Source: Deltaproteobacteria bacterium (GTDB taxonomy: Bacteria > Desulfobacterota > DSM-4660 > Desulfatiglandales > HGW-15). Taken from it: a DNA stretch of 10,399 nucleotides. The stretch is taken from assembly GCA_016926135.1 (NCBI GenBank), contig JAFGPH010000340.1, forward strand, positions 1 to 10,399, given 5' to 3'. Under the pieces are notes generated by a model. That model was not told the origin of the DNA. It saw nothing but the letters and a program-made list of their open reading frames with translations, and did not search any database. A program made the position numbers and the translations under genes. Within the stretch, counting starts at the first letter, position 1, and every line of letters begins with the position of its first letter. Positions 1 through 6,425 of the stretch are shown in pieces.

Positions 1-1
1 C

Positions 2-1099
2 AGGGAAACCGGGGCGGGTCTCATCATCATCGGGTTCCTCATCGCCCTCTATGACATCGCGGAGATCTTCATCAAGCCCCTGGGCGCCCTCCTCTCCAGG
101 AAGGTGGGCGAATGGGCGGTTCTCCGGACGGGTCTGGTGCTCTTCTCCATCGCATCGGGCCTGTACCTTCTGCTTCCCCCGCAGTGGCTGATCCTTGTCC
201 GTCTCCTGCAGGGTGCAGGGGCGGCCCTGTTCTCGGTCATGTCCATGACCCTCCTCATCCGCTACTTCGCCGAGAGGAAGGGAACGGCCCTGGGCATCTA
301 CGGCGCATTCAAGAACTCGGGCTATGTGCTGGCGCCGACCGTCGGGGGCCTCTTCGTCCACTATCACGGGTTCGTCTCCATCTTCGTGCTTTGCCTGGCC
401 ATCGGCCTCCTGATCTTTGTCCTTACCTATGTGATTCGTCCCGGTGGCGCCGCGTCCGCTTCCGTCGATGCAGGGCGGAAGAGGAAGCAGAGCCCGGCGC
501 TCAAAGACCTCATCGCCTCCCTCAAGGACCGCCGCACCCTGCCTATTTTCGCGATCATGTTCTTCAATATGATTTTTATGGGCGCCTTTTTCGGCTTTAT
601 GCCGGTCCTTCTTTCCCGGAAGGGGCTTGATCCCATAGAGGCCGGTGCAGTTCTTGCCGCGAACGCCGCCTTCTACCTCGCCGTTCAGCCCTTTGCCGGG
701 AGGCTGTCGGACGGCCTGGGCAGGAAAAGGGTCATCGCCTTCGGGCTCGCCCTGTCAACCCTCTCCATCGGTCTGATCCCTTTTCTCGGGAGCCCCTTTT
801 ACATCGCGGGCGCCTGCCTTCTGGCTCTGGGGATCGGGTGTGTGGCCCCCCTGGGTGAAGCCCTGGTGGGGGATGTGAGTGAAGAGGAGAGCCTGGCCCT
901 GAATTTGGGGATTGCCGGTTCATACAAGGAACTCGGGGAAATGGCAGGACCCCTCTCCATCGGGTTTGTCGGCCAGGGCATGGGGCTTGCTTGCGGTTTC
1001 CTGTTTGTGGCGGTGGTGGGTGTGGGAAGCCTCGTCTGCCTCGGTTTCCTGAGGGAGAGGAAGGGGTTCGGTGTTGATGGAACGGGGGTTTTGGGGTAA
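2..1099 (+). CDS. MFS transporter, C-terminal part (5' truncated by window edge)
   Basis: The reading frame is open from base 2 to the TAA at 1097-1099 and gives 365 residues with no start codon at the edge, so the gene begins upstream. MFS proteins are usually about 400 residues, so roughly 40 N-terminal residues (most of TM1) are probably missing. The protein is a series of hydrophobic helices with a charged central cytoplasmic loop (around GRKRKQSPALKD, near nt 475-515) that separates two six-helix halves. The loop motif GRLSDGLGRKR (nt about 700-730) is the MFS motif A of the second half. The family exports or imports small molecules with proton coupling; the substrate cannot be read from sequence, although the N-half resembles drug- or metabolite-efflux MFS members. 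The last residues (GFGVDGTGVLG) are low in complexity and run into a C/G-tract spacer. Whether it belongs to the downstream operon is unclear (110-nt gap). Confidence 0.88.
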   Translation, partial: RETGAGLIIIGFLIALYDIAEIFIKPLGALLSRKVGEWAVLRTGLVLFSIASGLYLLLPPQWLILVRLLQGAGAALFSVMSMTLLIRYFAERKGTALGIYGAFKNSGYVLAPTVGGLFVHYHGFVSIFVLCLAIGLLIFVLTYVIRPGGAASASVDAGRKRKQSPALKDLIASLKDRRTLPIFAIMFFNMIFMGAFFGFMPVLLSRKGLDPIEAGAVLAANAAFYLAVQPFAGRLSDGLGRKRVIAFGLALSTLSIGLIPFLGSPFYIAGACLLALGIGCVAPLGEALVGDVSEEESLALNLGIAGSYKELGEMAGPLSIGFVGQGMGLACGFLFVAVVGVGSLVCLGFLRERKGFGVDGTGVLG

Positions 1100-1132
1100 G
1101 ATCTTGAGCGCAACACCTCCCCCCTCCCCCGA

Positions 1133-1153
1133 CCCCTCCCACCAGGGGAGGGG
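1133..1153. repeat. GC-rich inverted repeat in C/G-tract spacer
   Basis: CCCCTCCC (1133-1140) and GGGAGGGG (1146-1153) form a perfect 8-bp stem around a 5-nt loop (ACCAG). A run of pyrimidines (1117-1130, mostly C) lies just before it. It sits 33 nt after the MFS stop and 56 nt before the next start. There is no T-run after the 3' arm, so a classical intrinsic terminator is not supported. The C-run, CCCCTCCC, GGGGAGGGG layout resembles short dispersed intergenic repeats of many proteobacteria, but copy number cannot be judged from one window. Confidence 0.5.
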
Positions 1154-1209
1154 AGAAAGGCGTCGTGCCTCCCGGCAAAAGAGATCAGCGAGGAGGAAGG
1201 TAGCCCCCC

Positions 1210-2052
1210 ATGACTGACAAAATCCGCGTCCTTCTGGTCGATGACGAAGAGCAGTTCGTGAAGAACATGTCCCGGATCCTGAAGTTCAGGGGCTTCGAGG
1301 TCACCACCGCCCTGAGCGGGTATGAAGCGATCGATGCGATCAAGTACGGCGGGGGCTTCGACGTGGTGGTGCTGGACATCAAGATGCCGGGCATGGACGG
1401 CATGGAGACCCTGGGGCAGGTCAAGAAATGGGCCCCCGACACGGAGGTGATTATGCTCACCGGCCATGCGACCCTCTCCTCCGGCAGCCAGGCCCTCCAG
1501 GCCGGCGCGTACGATTACCTCATGAAGCCCTGCGACGTGGAGGACCTGGTGGAAAAGATCAGGGAGGCGCATGAGGCGGAGCGGATGAGGCGCCACCCCG
1601 TGCTCTGGCCTCGCAAACTGGTGCGGGAGATCGTCCTCCACGAATTCGCGCACCTGGGGACCGATACCCCTCTCACCGAGGCGCTGGAACTCATGCGTCG
1701 TGGGGTGGGGGAGGAGGCCGTGGAGGAAATCTTCATCGTGGATGAGGAGAAGAGACTCCTGGGTGCAGTCACAAAAAGGGAATTGGTGGATACGGCCCAG
1801 AAGGCCCATCCGCAGATCTCCCTCAACTGGACCCGGTTGATCGAGAGCCCACAGTGGCTTCCCGAGAAAACCCTGAAAGAAGTCATGAGGCATGACCCGG
1901 TGTCGACCCAGGGAAACGCTTACCTGACGGATGCGGCCAACCAGATGCTGGTCCACAATGTTCGTTCCATGCCTGTTGTACGGGCCGGGAAGATCCTGGG
2001 GGTCATCAGGCTTCAGGACGTTTTTCATTACCTGGACAACGAGATAGAATAG
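1210..2052 (+). CDS. Response regulator: receiver domain fused to a CBS-domain pair
   Basis: The protein has 280 residues. Residues 4-120 are a complete receiver domain: acidic pair D11/D12, phospho-acceptor D56 in VVLDIKMPGMDG, T84 (LTGHA) and K106 (LMKP), so phosphorylation should be possible. Residues about 135-280 form two CBS motifs (first about 140-200, second about 222-278, with the typical RSMPVV...GVI ending). CBS pairs (Bateman modules) usually bind adenylates such as AMP or ATP. No helix-turn-helix, AAA+ or GGDEF output is present, so it probably acts by protein contact rather than as a direct DNA binder. AGGAGG at 1191-1196 precedes the ATG by 13 nt, a slightly long spacing. The gene is followed after 8 nt by the sensor kinase, its presumed partner. 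The CBS part recalls AcuB, which accompanies acuA and acuC in Bacillus. Domain calls are firm; the role is inferred. Confidence 0.9.
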   Translation: MTDKIRVLLVDDEEQFVKNMSRILKFRGFEVTTALSGYEAIDAIKYGGGFDVVVLDIKMPGMDGMETLGQVKKWAPDTEVIMLTGHATLSSGSQALQAGAYDYLMKPCDVEDLVEKIREAHEAERMRRHPVLWPRKLVREIVLHEFAHLGTDTPLTEALELMRRGVGEEAVEEIFIVDEEKRLLGAVTKRELVDTAQKAHPQISLNWTRLIESPQWLPEKTLKEVMRHDPVSTQGNAYLTDAANQMLVHNVRSMPVVRAGKILGVIRLQDVFHYLDNEIE

Positions 2053-2060
2053 GTGACGAC

Positions 2061-3758
2061 ATGGCGGCAAAAAACAGGATTGAATCGGTTGGTGGAGTTC
2101 AGGATATCCAGGACAAGGATTTCCCCTACTTTCGCCGCCTATGGAAGGGTGTCGTGGTGGCCCTCCTGGCTGTCTCATTTATTCCCATGCTCGTGATCGG
2201 CGGCGGGATGTACGCCTACACGGTCTCCATCCTCGAGGAGACAACCCTCGACGCCCTTCGCCAGGAGGTCAGCGAGCACAGAGAAGCTATCGACCGGTTC
2301 CTGGCAGAACGCACATCGGACCTGAGGTTGCTCGCCGCCAATCTGGGGTTCGAGTACCTGCTTAGCCCTGGGGCCGTGGAAAAGGCCTTTCGCTCCCTTC
2401 AGGACGAACTCCCCTGCTTTAGCGATCTGAGCGTCATCGATGATCAGGGAAGGCACCTGGCCTATGTGGGGCCTTACGACCTTCTCAGCAGGAACTACAG
2501 CGAGGCCCCCTGGTTCAAGGCCGTCGTGCAACGGGAGGTCTACATCAGCGATGTCTTCACGGGGTTCCGGATGGAACCTCACTTCGTCATCGCGGTCAAG
2601 AGAACCACTGCTGAAGGCTTCTGGATCATCAGGGCGACCGTGGACACGGCCTATTTCGACCGGATGGTGAGCGAAGTCCTCAGCCACCGCAAGGGCGACG
2701 CCTTCATGGTAAACCGGGAAGGGATCTTCCAGACGAGCCCCCGGGTCTCGGGAAAGCTGATGGGTCCGTCGGACCTGAAGAAGCTCCGGGCTTTCGCGGG
2801 TGTGAGGCTGGAGGAGCGACCCGGGGAAATTCTTGTGACGGCCTGGCTCCAGAGGGTGCCCTGGGTGTGCGTGGCCAAGTTCGACCCCTCCGAGATCCGC
2901 CGCCCCCTGCGGAAGGTGCGGAACCTGGCCATCGGGGTTTTCATCATCGGCGGCATGATGATTGTCGGCACAGTACTGCTCACCACGAACTACCTCGTCA
3001 TGCGGCTGGAGACCAAGCGTCGCAGCATCAGGGTCCTGGATGACCAGTTGCGCCATTCCAGCGGGATGGCTTCCTCCATGCATCTGGCGGCCGGAATCAT
3101 CCGGGACCTGAACGACAGCCTCTCCAACATCGATCTTGTGACAAGGTGGCTGGAGGAAATGAGTCACAGGAACCTCACCAAGGAGGAAAACCTTACCGAG
3201 ATGAGGGAAAGCCTCGGCCAGATCAAGGCAGAGGTGGATCGCGCAAGAAAAACGACCGAGAGGTTTTCCAAGGCCACCCGTCGCAGCCTCCCGGTGATCA
3301 AGGAAGTGAACATGAACGGTCTCCTGGAAGAGGTTCTGGACCTCCTGGAAAGAGAACTCCACTTCAACCGGATCACCGTGAACCGTGATTACCAGGACCC
3401 TTCACCCCTCGTCCGGAGTGACCCTTCAAAACTCCGGCAGGTGTTCCAGGGCCTGATGCTGAACGCCATGACAGCCATACGCAAGGACGGAGAGATCACC
3501 GTATCCGTGCGCGGTCATGAAAAGGGGGTCAGCGTGAGCGTGAAAGACACCGGGCCGGGTATCCCCGAGGACAGGGTCGGCAAGATCTTTGACCCTCTCT
3601 ACGGGGCCAAACCCGACGGCGCGGGGCCGGGGCTTTCCATATACGCAGACATCATGCAGAAGCTGGGAGGGCGAATTTGGGTCACCAGCGAACCCGGCCA
3701 GGGGGCCACTTTCACCATAACCGTCCCTTACGGCTTCAAGACACAGGAAGCCCAATGA
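2061..3758 (+). CDS. Membrane dCache sensor histidine kinase with non-canonical H-box
   Basis: The protein has 565 residues. A cytoplasmic N-tail is followed by TM1 (about 30-54), an extracytoplasmic double-Cache sensor (about 56-285, with YVGPYDL...NYSEAPWF and PHFVIAVK signatures), TM2 (about 288-313) and a cytoplasmic kinase region. dCache domains commonly bind small ligands such as carboxylates or amino acids. The ATPase part looks usable: N-box N468 (LMLNAM), G1 DTGPGIP (496-502), F-box FDPLY and G2 GAGPGLS (520-526). The DHp helix matches the NtrB-like LAAGVAHEINNPL family but reads LAAGIIRDLNDSL, so the phospho-acceptor His is R348; another His (H341) lies seven residues earlier. It may be a degenerate kinase, a phosphatase, or use H341. 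AGGTGA (2051-2056) overlaps the regulator's stop and serves as ribosome site. Its context makes it the partner of the receiver-CBS protein. Confidence 0.9.
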   Translation: MAAKNRIESVGGVQDIQDKDFPYFRRLWKGVVVALLAVSFIPMLVIGGGMYAYTVSILEETTLDALRQEVSEHREAIDRFLAERTSDLRLLAANLGFEYLLSPGAVEKAFRSLQDELPCFSDLSVIDDQGRHLAYVGPYDLLSRNYSEAPWFKAVVQREVYISDVFTGFRMEPHFVIAVKRTTAEGFWIIRATVDTAYFDRMVSEVLSHRKGDAFMVNREGIFQTSPRVSGKLMGPSDLKKLRAFAGVRLEERPGEILVTAWLQRVPWVCVAKFDPSEIRRPLRKVRNLAIGVFIIGGMMIVGTVLLTTNYLVMRLETKRRSIRVLDDQLRHSSGMASSMHLAAGIIRDLNDSLSNIDLVTRWLEEMSHRNLTKEENLTEMRESLGQIKAEVDRARKTTERFSKATRRSLPVIKEVNMNGLLEEVLDLLERELHFNRITVNRDYQDPSPLVRSDPSKLRQVFQGLMLNAMTAIRKDGEITVSVRGHEKGVSVSVKDTGPGIPEDRVGKIFDPLYGAKPDGAGPGLSIYADIMQKLGGRIWVTSEPGQGATFTITVPYGFKTQEAQ

Positions 3759-3805
3759 GGCACCGTCTGCGTGAGAAAATCCTTTGTTTCTCCCTCAGTC
3801 CATGA
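3755..3805 (+). other. Possible coupling mini-ORF (16 codons)
   Basis: An ATG at 3755 overlaps the sensor-kinase stop (ATGA, 3755-3758) and opens a 16-codon frame that ends with TGA at 3803-3805. That stop again overlaps an ATG (3802) in the same ATGA arrangement, which is the preferred start of the acetyltransferase gene. The peptide is basic at its N-end (MRHRLREK). It has no good ribosome site of its own. It could pass terminating ribosomes from the kinase gene to the acetyltransferase gene, or the two overlaps could be chance. Low confidence as a translated product. Confidence 0.25.
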
Positions 3806-5133
3806 TCCGAAGAGAGCACATCAAGCGGGCCATCGACGGCATATCCAAGAGGAACCCTGAGATTGGGTACTCCCTGGATGAAATGCTCGGCATGGGCCTG
3901 ATTGATGTGGCCCCCGAAGCGGAGCAGGACCTGGATCGGGAAAACTACTTTTTTCTCTTTGAAGGCGAAAAGGTGCTGGTGAACCGCGTGCTCTTTTTTG
4001 ACGAGGGCACCGTGCCCATCGAGCAGGGCCTTCTCATCAAGTACGGCGAACTTCTCAAGAGGCACGAACTGGAGGAGAAGGGGGCAGCGGTTGATTTCAG
4101 GAAGGCCTTCCGGGAGATCCATGAGGCAGGACTCCGTCTGGTGGTGACCTACGAAATCGACCGGGCCGTGTCTCGCATAAAGAAGCGGCTGGAGCAATCG
4201 AAGGGCGACGGAGAAAGCGGGAAGGCGGAAAAGTTCAGCAAGGGCTTGATCCGACTTCTCGAAGAGGTCAAAGAGGACCATGGTCCGCCGAAAATTGAGG
4301 AGAGTGGAACGGATCCTTTTTATCTCTATCGAGGGATTGTGGATATCGCCACCCCGGCCTATTTCACGGTCTTCCCTTTGAGCATGGGGACACTCATGCA
4401 GGTGGCGGATATCAATGTGGAATTCTTCCATGTCCGTTTTGTTCTCAATTGTCTCATCCGCGGCCTGGAAAAGAATCTTCTGGTCTGCGTGGCCGAGAAC
4501 AGCATTGCAGGGCTGATCTACCTCACCCTGAAGGAGCAGTTTCTGAGAAGAGACCTGGAGATCAAGTACCTTGCCACGCTACGTGGAAAGACCTGGCACC
4601 CTGCCGAAGGGTCCCCCAAAGCCCTGAAGGGGGTAGGGACCTTCCTGGTGGCCGGGACCTGGTTGCTGTTAAAGAACGAACTGCCCGCGGTGAAGGACAT
4701 CGTCCTGGATGCCGAGGTGGGGGCCAGGCAGTTCTATGAGTCTGTCGGCTTCGAACCCAGAGGGCTTTCCGGCTATGTGCTCAGGACCCCCAAGGCGTAC
4801 CTGCTGAAGGCCATCCTGGACATGACCCGCCACTGCCTGGACCTGAAAGAGGATGTGATCAAGCAAATCAGGGAGCTCATCCGAAAACAGGTCAAATGGC
4901 TCCGGGCAAAAGGGAGGACGGAGAAGCATGCTGCGCAGAGAACGGCCGCCATTGCCTGTATCAGGGAATGCTTGCGGCCCGGAGGAAGGCGTGAATTCGC
5001 TGAGGCAGCCCTGGAAAACCTGACCCGTTATGGAAAGAAGATCCCCGAATCGCAGGAACTGATTCGATTTGCGACGGAGCAGGGACCTGATCAAGTGAAG
5101 GCCTATGTCCATGCAACCGGTGGTAATCGTTAA
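3802..5133 (+). CDS. GNAT-family N-acetyltransferase with large N- and C-terminal extensions
   Basis: The protein has 443 residues from ATG 3802. A TTG at 3784 could add six residues and has only a weak GTGAG ribosome site; the frame is closed by a TGA at 3772-3774 upstream. Residues about 190-335 fit a GNAT fold: an LLVCVAEN...IAGLIYL strand pair, the strand IKYLATL, the acetyl-CoA pyrophosphate loop KGVGT (276-280) before a helix, and motif B QFYESVGFEPRG (310-321) with Y312 as a candidate general acid. The first about 190 residues (mixed, with charged helices and a Lys/Glu-rich linker at 125-165) and the last about 110 (helical, basic) match nothing I recognise. The following gene is an AcuC-like deacetylase and Acs comes next, so the likely job is acetylating Acs, as AcuA does in Bacillus. 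AcuA is only about 210 residues, so this is a different architecture. GNAT call fairly sure; target inferred. Confidence 0.8.
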   Translation: MIRREHIKRAIDGISKRNPEIGYSLDEMLGMGLIDVAPEAEQDLDRENYFFLFEGEKVLVNRVLFFDEGTVPIEQGLLIKYGELLKRHELEEKGAAVDFRKAFREIHEAGLRLVVTYEIDRAVSRIKKRLEQSKGDGESGKAEKFSKGLIRLLEEVKEDHGPPKIEESGTDPFYLYRGIVDIATPAYFTVFPLSMGTLMQVADINVEFFHVRFVLNCLIRGLEKNLLVCVAENSIAGLIYLTLKEQFLRRDLEIKYLATLRGKTWHPAEGSPKALKGVGTFLVAGTWLLLKNELPAVKDIVLDAEVGARQFYESVGFEPRGLSGYVLRTPKAYLLKAILDMTRHCLDLKEDVIKQIRELIRKQVKWLRAKGRTEKHAAQRTAAIACIRECLRPGGRREFAEAALENLTRYGKKIPESQELIRFATEQGPDQVKAYVHATGGNR

Positions 5134-6169
5134 AGACGACCGATATGCCCTGCATCTGGAGAAGGTCCCGCACCTGGAGAGCCCCAGGCGGTACCGGGCG
5201 ATGCAGGATGTGCTGGCCGATTTCTCTTTGAAGGGCAGATTGCGGGAGGTGGTTCCCAGGATGGCCAGTCCGGAGGAGCTCGCCTGGGTGCACACCCGGG
5301 AACACATTGAGCAGGTGGCGAGGAGCGCTCAGGTTCCCCTCACCTCCTTTGACCTGGATACGGAGGCCACGGAGAAGTCCTATGACGTGGCCCGGCTTGC
5401 GGTGGGGGGCGTCTTCAGTCTGCTGGATGAAATCTGTTCCGGGAGGGGAAACCGGGGCTTTGCCTGCATCAGGCCCCCGGGACATCACGCAGAGCCCCAC
5501 AAGGCGATGGGCTTCTGTCTCTTCAACAATGCGGCCCTGGGCGCAAGGTATCTGAAGGAGCAATACTCGCTCAAGAAGGTCATGATCGTGGACATCGACG
5601 TCCACCACGGAAATGGAACCCAGGCCGCCTTCTACGACACCGACGAGGTGCTCTTCCTCTCCTTTCATCAGTTCCCCGGTTATCCGGGAACAGGGAATTA
5701 CGGGGAAGTGGGAGTGGGCAAGGGGGCGGGTTACACGGTCAACATCCCTCTAGCCAAGGGGCACGGAGACAGTGATTTCGGTAGAATTATCTACTTCTTC
5801 ATCAACCCGCTTGCCCAGATGTACCAACCGGAGATCATCCTGGTCTCCTGCGGCTTCGATCTCTACCACCGGGATCGCCTGGGCGGCATGAAGGTGACGC
5901 CCGGTGGCTACGGGCTGATCACCTTCTTCCTCACGAGCATTGCGGAAAAGGTGTGCGACGGGCGTATCGCCTTTATCCTGGAGGGAGGGTACAGCCTCAA
6001 GGGGATCAAGGAGTGCGGGCTGGCGGTCATGCAGGCGCTATGCGGCCTGCCCGTCCTGACCGCGAAGGAAATCGACAGGATCATCGGTGATGCCGCAGGG
6101 GCTCGGAAGGTCTCTTCCCTGAGAAAAGTGATGGACGTCCAGAAAAAGTACTGGAAGTTCCCTGCCTGA
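5105..6169 (+). CDS. acuC: AcuC-like zinc-dependent lysine deacetylase (histone deacetylase family)
   Basis: The protein has 354 residues, the usual length for bacterial class I/II-type deacetylases. All key motifs are present: RPPGHHA with the catalytic His pair H127/H128, DIDVHHGNGTQ with zinc ligands D165 and H167, SCGFDLYHRDRLGG with third zinc ligand D252, and LEGGYS with catalytic Y296. It is cytoplasmic, with no signal peptide. The family removes acyl groups from lysines or polyamines; AcuC of Bacillus reactivates acetylated AcsA. The start overlaps the acetyltransferase gene by 29 nt, indicating coupled expression. GAAGG (5097-5101) lies only 3 nt before ATG 5105 but 9 nt before an in-frame ATG at 5111, so the true start may be 5111 (two residues shorter). 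Family certain; acetyl-Acs as substrate is inferred from context. Acetylpolyamine amidohydrolase is the alternative. Confidence 0.93.
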   Translation: MSMQPVVIVKDDRYALHLEKVPHLESPRRYRAMQDVLADFSLKGRLREVVPRMASPEELAWVHTREHIEQVARSAQVPLTSFDLDTEATEKSYDVARLAVGGVFSLLDEICSGRGNRGFACIRPPGHHAEPHKAMGFCLFNNAALGARYLKEQYSLKKVMIVDIDVHHGNGTQAAFYDTDEVLFLSFHQFPGYPGTGNYGEVGVGKGAGYTVNIPLAKGHGDSDFGRIIYFFINPLAQMYQPEIILVSCGFDLYHRDRLGGMKVTPGGYGLITFFLTSIAEKVCDGRIAFILEGGYSLKGIKECGLAVMQALCGLPVLTAKEIDRIIGDAAGARKVSSLRKVMDVQKKYWKFPA

Positions 6170-6221
6170 CCTGTCATTCAAAATGAACAACACCTGTCAC
6201 CTTCCTGTTTACATCCTGTTT
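6169..6221. promoter_or_regulatory. CCTGT direct repeats upstream of acs (candidate operator array)
   Basis: Four copies of CCTGT occur at 6170, 6193, 6204 and 6215. They form two exact pairs: ACCTGTCA (6169-6176 and 6192-6199, 23 nt apart) and TCCTGTTT (6203-6210 and 6214-6221, 11 nt apart). The 11/11/23 spacing places them on nearly the same face of the helix. They lie about 160-210 nt upstream of the predicted acs transcription start, in the first non-coding stretch after the deacetylase stop. A multi-site activator could bind here; no regulator with a DNA-binding domain is encoded in the window. A pattern only. Confidence 0.3.
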
Positions 6222-6303
6222 TTCATGGTTTTCATCAAACTGTAAAAACAATTAAAATCAACATCTTCCGATCTGTCCTCCTCCCATCTCCCCCTGGAAA
6301 CCG

Positions 6304-6318
6304 TGGCACACATCTTGA
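6304..6318 (+). promoter_or_regulatory. Weak sigma54-like -24/-12 element
   Basis: TGGCAC (6304-6309), five nt, then TTGA (6315-6318) resembles the sigma54 pattern TGGCAC-N5-TTGC. The -24 half is perfect, but the essential GC of the -12 half reads GA, so function is doubtful. It lies about 120 nt before the acs start and downstream of the CCTGT repeats, the usual order of enhancer and sigma54 promoter. Confidence 0.2.
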
Positions 6319-6343
6319 AATCAAAGATTCATGCAAAAAGGAT

Positions 6344-6372
6344 TTGTAATTATATTGTAGCTGAGCTATAGT
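6344..6372 (+). promoter_or_regulatory. Predicted sigma70 promoter of acs
   Basis: The -35 box TTGTAA (6344-6349, 4 of 6 to consensus), a 17-nt spacer and the -10 box TATAGT (6367-6372, 5 of 6) predict a start near 6379 and a leader of about 47 nt before acs. The surrounding 256-nt spacer is clearly AT-richer than the genes. This gives acs its own promoter apart from the regulatory operon. Confidence 0.6.
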
Positions 6373-6378
6373 CACAAT
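6354..6378. promoter_or_regulatory. Palindromes overlapping the acs -10 region (candidate operator)
   Basis: TAGCT-G-AGCTA (6358-6368) is a perfect 5+5 inverted repeat within the spacer and first two bases of the -10 box. ATTGT (6354-6358) and ACAAT (6374-6378) form a second symmetrical pair centred on 6366. A repressor bound here would block the promoter. Short arms mean chance cannot be excluded. Confidence 0.35.
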
Positions 6379-6411
6379 GCAGCTAAGACGTTAAATACTT
6401 CTACATCGATC

Positions 6412-6418
6412 AAGGAGG
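6412..6418 (+). promoter_or_regulatory. Strong ribosome binding site of acs
   Basis: AAGGAGG, followed by TT, is a near-perfect anti-16S match 7 nt before the ATG at 6426. It fixes the acs start and predicts high translation, in contrast with the weak or absent sites of the deacetylase and acetyltransferase genes. Confidence 0.8.
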
Positions 6419-6425
6419 TTTTGGG

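Noticed and set aside
799..2178. 459-codon open frame on the - strand
   Set aside because: It lies opposite the MFS and receiver-CBS genes, is rich in His/Pro/Arg/Gly as expected for an antisense shadow of GC-rich codons, and shows no recognisable domain.
2175..3362. 395-codon open frame on the - strand
   Set aside because: It is the antisense of the sensor-kinase gene, whose own frame has clear Cache and ATPase motifs; composition is of the shadow type.
3755..3805. Frameshift splitting one longer acetyltransferase N-terminus
   Set aside because: The mini-frame peptide (MRHRLREK...) resembles no domain start, and the downstream frame has its own sensible ATG at 3802, so a broken gene is not needed.
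6177..6187. TTCA-AAA-TGAA stem after the deacetylase gene as terminator
   Set aside because: Only 4 bp with an internal mismatch below it and no T-run directly after; too weak to support.
6312..6328. ATCTT/AAGAT inverted repeat upstream of acs
   Set aside because: Five-base arms around a 7-nt loop in an AT-rich spacer are expected by chance, and flanking bases do not extend the symmetry.
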